A program made the position numbers and the translations under genes. This document shows, piece after piece, positions 5,860-7,063 of a DNA stretch of 7,063 nucleotides. Numbering within the stretch: position 1 is the first letter of the stretch; each line of letters begins with the position of its first letter. The notes beneath the pieces are model-generated. The model did no database searches. It had not been told where the DNA came from and saw only the letters and a list, made by a program, of their open reading frames with translations. This DNA is from Bacilli bacterium (GTDB taxonomy: Bacteria > Bacillota_I > Bacilli_A > RF39 > UBA660). The stretch is taken from assembly GCA_029004695.1 (NCBI GenBank), contig JAQVZB010000050.1:1-7063 (forward strand), in the 5' to 3' direction.

Positions 5860-5895
5860 AAAAAGTGGACCATTTTTCAATTAATTTGTGGACCA
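5849..5895. repeat. 15-bp perfect inverted repeat interleaved with two GTGGACCA copies
   Basis: Arms 5849-5863 and 5873-5887 (AAATTAATTGAAAAA and its complement) are perfect and enclose AGTGGACCA. GTGGACCA occurs at 5865-5872 and again at 5888-5895, a 23-base period. The left arm overlaps the last codons of the reverse-transcriptase fragment, so part of the palindrome may have been created or selected at the junction. Confidence 0.7.
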
Positions 5896-5920
5896 TGATA
5901 GTGTAGAATAAGTTGGGAGA
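5857..5920 (+). mobile_element. Possible residual end of an IS21-type insertion sequence
   Basis: The segment starts with TG exactly where homology to the reverse transcriptase ends, carries two spaced GTGGACCA repeats, and is followed by a ribosome-binding-like GGGAG (5915-5919) with no start codon or ORF behind it. Multiple internal repeats at the ends and a 5' TG are features of IS21-family elements, and I recall GTGGACCA-like repeats in Firmicutes members; no istA or istB gene is present. If right, only the left tip of the element survives. Between 5920 and 5967 I see only AT-rich sequence. Confidence 0.35.
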
Positions 5921-5967
5921 TTTATATCAAATCACTTTATTAATTAACATAATATTAATTTATTATT

Positions 5968-5995
5968 AATAGATCGTCAACGGTCTATTTTTTTC
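5968..5995 (+). terminator. Strong rho-independent terminator
   Basis: AATAGATCG (5968-5976) pairs with CGGTCTATT (5981-5989) with one G-T pair around the loop TCAA, and a T-run up to 5994 follows. It terminates plus-strand transcripts. No intact plus-strand gene precedes it now, so it is probably a left-over of the gene or element that was deleted here. From 5996 to 6048 nothing else is recognisable. Confidence 0.8.
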
Positions 5996-6048
5996 TTTGT
6001 ACTTTTTTGTGATTATTAAGTGAAAATGTTACGTATTAATTTAAGTCG

Positions 6049-6648
6049 TTATATTCGAATATCTTTTTTAATACTAGTCAATTTTTTTAAAAAGTCTTTA
6101 CCAGCTGGGGTATCTAATTTAGGAGTGCTCGTACTAATTTTATATTCTGCTGAGAGGTTCTTTGATAATTTATGATCATATTTAATATTTACAAGTTCAT
6201 TTATTTTTTTCACTATATTAATATATTCATCAGGTTCGTTTTTTAAATTATAATGATCTTCTATTTTTAAATCTACTTTATTTGCTTTATAAACTAAAAG
6301 TTTTATTTTATTATTTAATCCATTAAGTGAAAAGCCAAAGGGAGAAGAGGTAATGTACCTAGCATATTTATTAGATACTTGACCCTCCATAGAGCAGGGA
6401 CATTTATATAATTCATGGTTTTGGTGCTTTATTCCTTCTGTATTTTTAATCAATTTCTTTGCCGTTTTAATTATATAATCTTCTGATTTTTTATATAATT
6501 TTATTTGTTTATCAATTAAAAGATTAAACTCATTAATCATATTTCTTCTTAAGAAACTATCTGCAAGTGATATCAATTCATCATTATTTTTAAATAAATA
6601 TCTTAAATCTTTTTTATAATGAAATTTGTCATAAAATAGAAAGAATAT
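6049..6648 (-). pseudogene. C-terminal remnant of an ISLre2/UPF0236-family transposase
   Basis: The minus-strand frame runs for 199 codons from just after a stop (6649-6651) to TAA at 6049. It has family landmarks: YDKFHYKKDLRYL near the start (the 'LDxFHxxK' motif), and CSMEGQVSNKYARYITSSP (about 85-103 of the fragment), matching the characteristic 'CSAEGHVSHxxxxRxSSRP' block, then GFSLNGLNNKIKLLVYKAN. The acidic residues in these two motifs are likely part of the DDE-type catalytic set (from memory of the family). Full transposases are about 450-500 residues, so more than half, including the 'GDGA' region, is missing at the N-terminus. A TTG at 6576 with no ribosome binding site is not a believable start. 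No terminal inverted repeats of the element could be found. The gene is dead. Confidence 0.75.
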
Positions 6649-6661
6649 TTAGGTATTAAAG

Positions 6662-6937
6662 ATGAATACAAAGATAAAATATATTATATTAACAATTGTA
6701 TTATTAACCATAATAGGCAATATATTTGCAAGTATTGATTACAGCAGAATTAAAAATGATAATAAACCCTTATTATCAATATATACTGGTAAACATAAAT
6801 CTACTAAAGCAAATATGTATTATTGATTTGGATATACAATTATAAAATGTCCAGAAGTTGATGATATAAAGTCAGAATATCAACTTGTTTTTTTAAGTAA
6901 TAATCATATTTGTTTAGCTGGTTTTAGTGAAAAGTAG
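6662..6937 (+). pseudogene. Small membrane-anchored protein gene interrupted by an in-frame TGA
   Basis: From ATG 6662 the frame encodes 54 residues, a TGA (6824-6826), then 36 more residues to TAG 6935-6937. The N-terminus (basic start, hydrophobic residues about 6-24) is a membrane anchor or uncleaved signal; the rest is a short extracytoplasmic domain with DYSRIKNDNKPLLSIYT before and FGYTIIKCPEVDD after the stop. I recall small Firmicutes proteins with a 'KPxFxI...YYGLGYKIIKC' pattern, which would place glycine (GGA) where TGA now stands, a one-base change; this is inference. Since TGA ends scpA, recoding is unlikely and a nonsense mutation is the simplest reading. The upstream ribosome binding site (AGG at 6651-6653) is weak and the promoter seems to have been lost to the transposase remnant. 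A terminator follows directly. Confidence 0.55.
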
Positions 6938-6971
6938 AAATTTCATTTTTTTAACTGAATTTCTTTTTTTT
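6936..6971 (+). terminator. Rho-independent terminator after the small membrane-protein gene
   Basis: AGAAATT (6936-6942) pairs with AATTTCT (6958-6964), with CA/TG able to extend the stem past a bulged T, and a run of T to 6971 follows. It overlaps the TAG of the small gene, as expected for its own terminator. The stem is AT-rich. Confidence 0.55.
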
Positions 6972-6983
6972 ACACAAAAAGTG

Positions 6984-7012
6984 TTGACTTCTACTAAAAC
7001 ATCTGGTATATT
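6984..7012 (+). promoter_or_regulatory. Strong sigma-A-type promoter at the window edge
   Basis: TTGACT (6984-6989, five of six), a 17-base spacer, and TATATT (7007-7012, five of six) preceded by TGG as an extended -10. This is the best complete promoter match in the window. The start point should lie near 7019; the gene it serves is beyond the end. Confidence 0.5.
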
Positions 7013-7018
7013 TAAATC

Positions 7019-7050
7019 AGCCAAAGAAATGATTCGTTATTTCCTTGGCT
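7019..7050 (+). repeat. 12-bp near-perfect hairpin at the predicted transcript start
   Basis: AGCCAAAGAAAT (7019-7030) and ATTTCCTTGGCT (7039-7050) pair except at one position, around GATTCGTT. The hairpin begins at the start point predicted from the promoter at 6984-7012, so it would cap the 5' end of that RNA; in minus-strand RNA the mismatch becomes a G-U pair. AGCCAA is repeated again at 7055-7060. Purpose unknown; the window ends 13 bases later. Confidence 0.45.
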
Positions 7051-7063
7051 ACTGAGCCAAATA

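Noticed and set aside
6824..6826. UGA read as tryptophan or glycine (altered code)
   Set aside because: scpA ends with TGA in a typical ATGA overlap, the metallo-hydrolase uses TGG for Trp, and no conserved gene here has an internal TGA.
6943..7032. Short minus-strand frame containing SLADLNIPDVLVEVN
   Set aside because: About 28 codons, with a stop just upstream in frame, no start codon or ribosome binding site, overlapping a terminator and a strong plus-strand promoter. It could be a transposon fragment but there is not enough to call.
4936..7063. Genomic island integrated at the tRNA-Leu 3' end
   Set aside because: No integrase and no repeated tRNA 3' end is found in the window; the two hairpins after the tRNA look like its own terminators.

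Overview
The window is very AT-rich DNA from a low-GC Gram-positive bacterium (Bacillota, or a wall-less or deep-branching relative such as the Mollicutes/RF39-type lineages). Evidence is the scpA-scpB pair, AGGAGG-type ribosome binding sites, TATAAT-type promoters, stem-plus-U-tract terminators and a tRNA-Leu with encoded CCA. TGA ends scpA in an ATGA overlap with scpB, and a tryptophan in the metallo-hydrolase is TGG, so the standard bacterial code (UGA = stop) fits. The species cannot be named from the sequence.

Layout. 1-480: a decayed leading region with a minus-strand winged-helix remnant (113-328) and three palindromes or hairpins. 481-2656: a tightly packed operon of a single-pass membrane protein, scpA (10-base overlap) and scpB (4-base overlap). 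2657-2868: about 210 bases without a gene, rich in complementary segments that form mutually exclusive helices, ending in a perfect 13-bp hairpin. 2869-4891: a second operon of a compact beta-CASP metallo-beta-lactamase-fold (RNase J-like) hydrolase and, one base after its stop, a putative PD-(D/E)XK nuclease. 4936-5022: tRNA-Leu(CAA) with its own promoter and two downstream hairpins. 5143-7063: a graveyard of mobile DNA and broken genes: a promoter-like site, the 5' part of a group II intron whose reverse-transcriptase ORF stops after 49 codons, a short repeat-rich segment that looks like an IS21-type end, a strong terminator, the C-terminal part of an ISLre2/UPF0236-type transposase on the minus strand, a small membrane-protein gene with an in-frame TGA, a terminator and, at the edge, a good promoter with a hairpin at its predicted transcript start.

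How the parts work together. ScpA and ScpB are the kleisin and winged-helix partners of SMC in chromosome segregation; the membrane protein is translationally coupled to them but has no known role there. The metallo-hydrolase/nuclease pair is the best candidate for an uncharacterised two-gene nucleic-acid-processing system: both proteins keep recognisable catalytic motifs and are probably co-transcribed and co-translated. Everything after the tRNA looks like an insertion hot spot in which successive elements have truncated one another.
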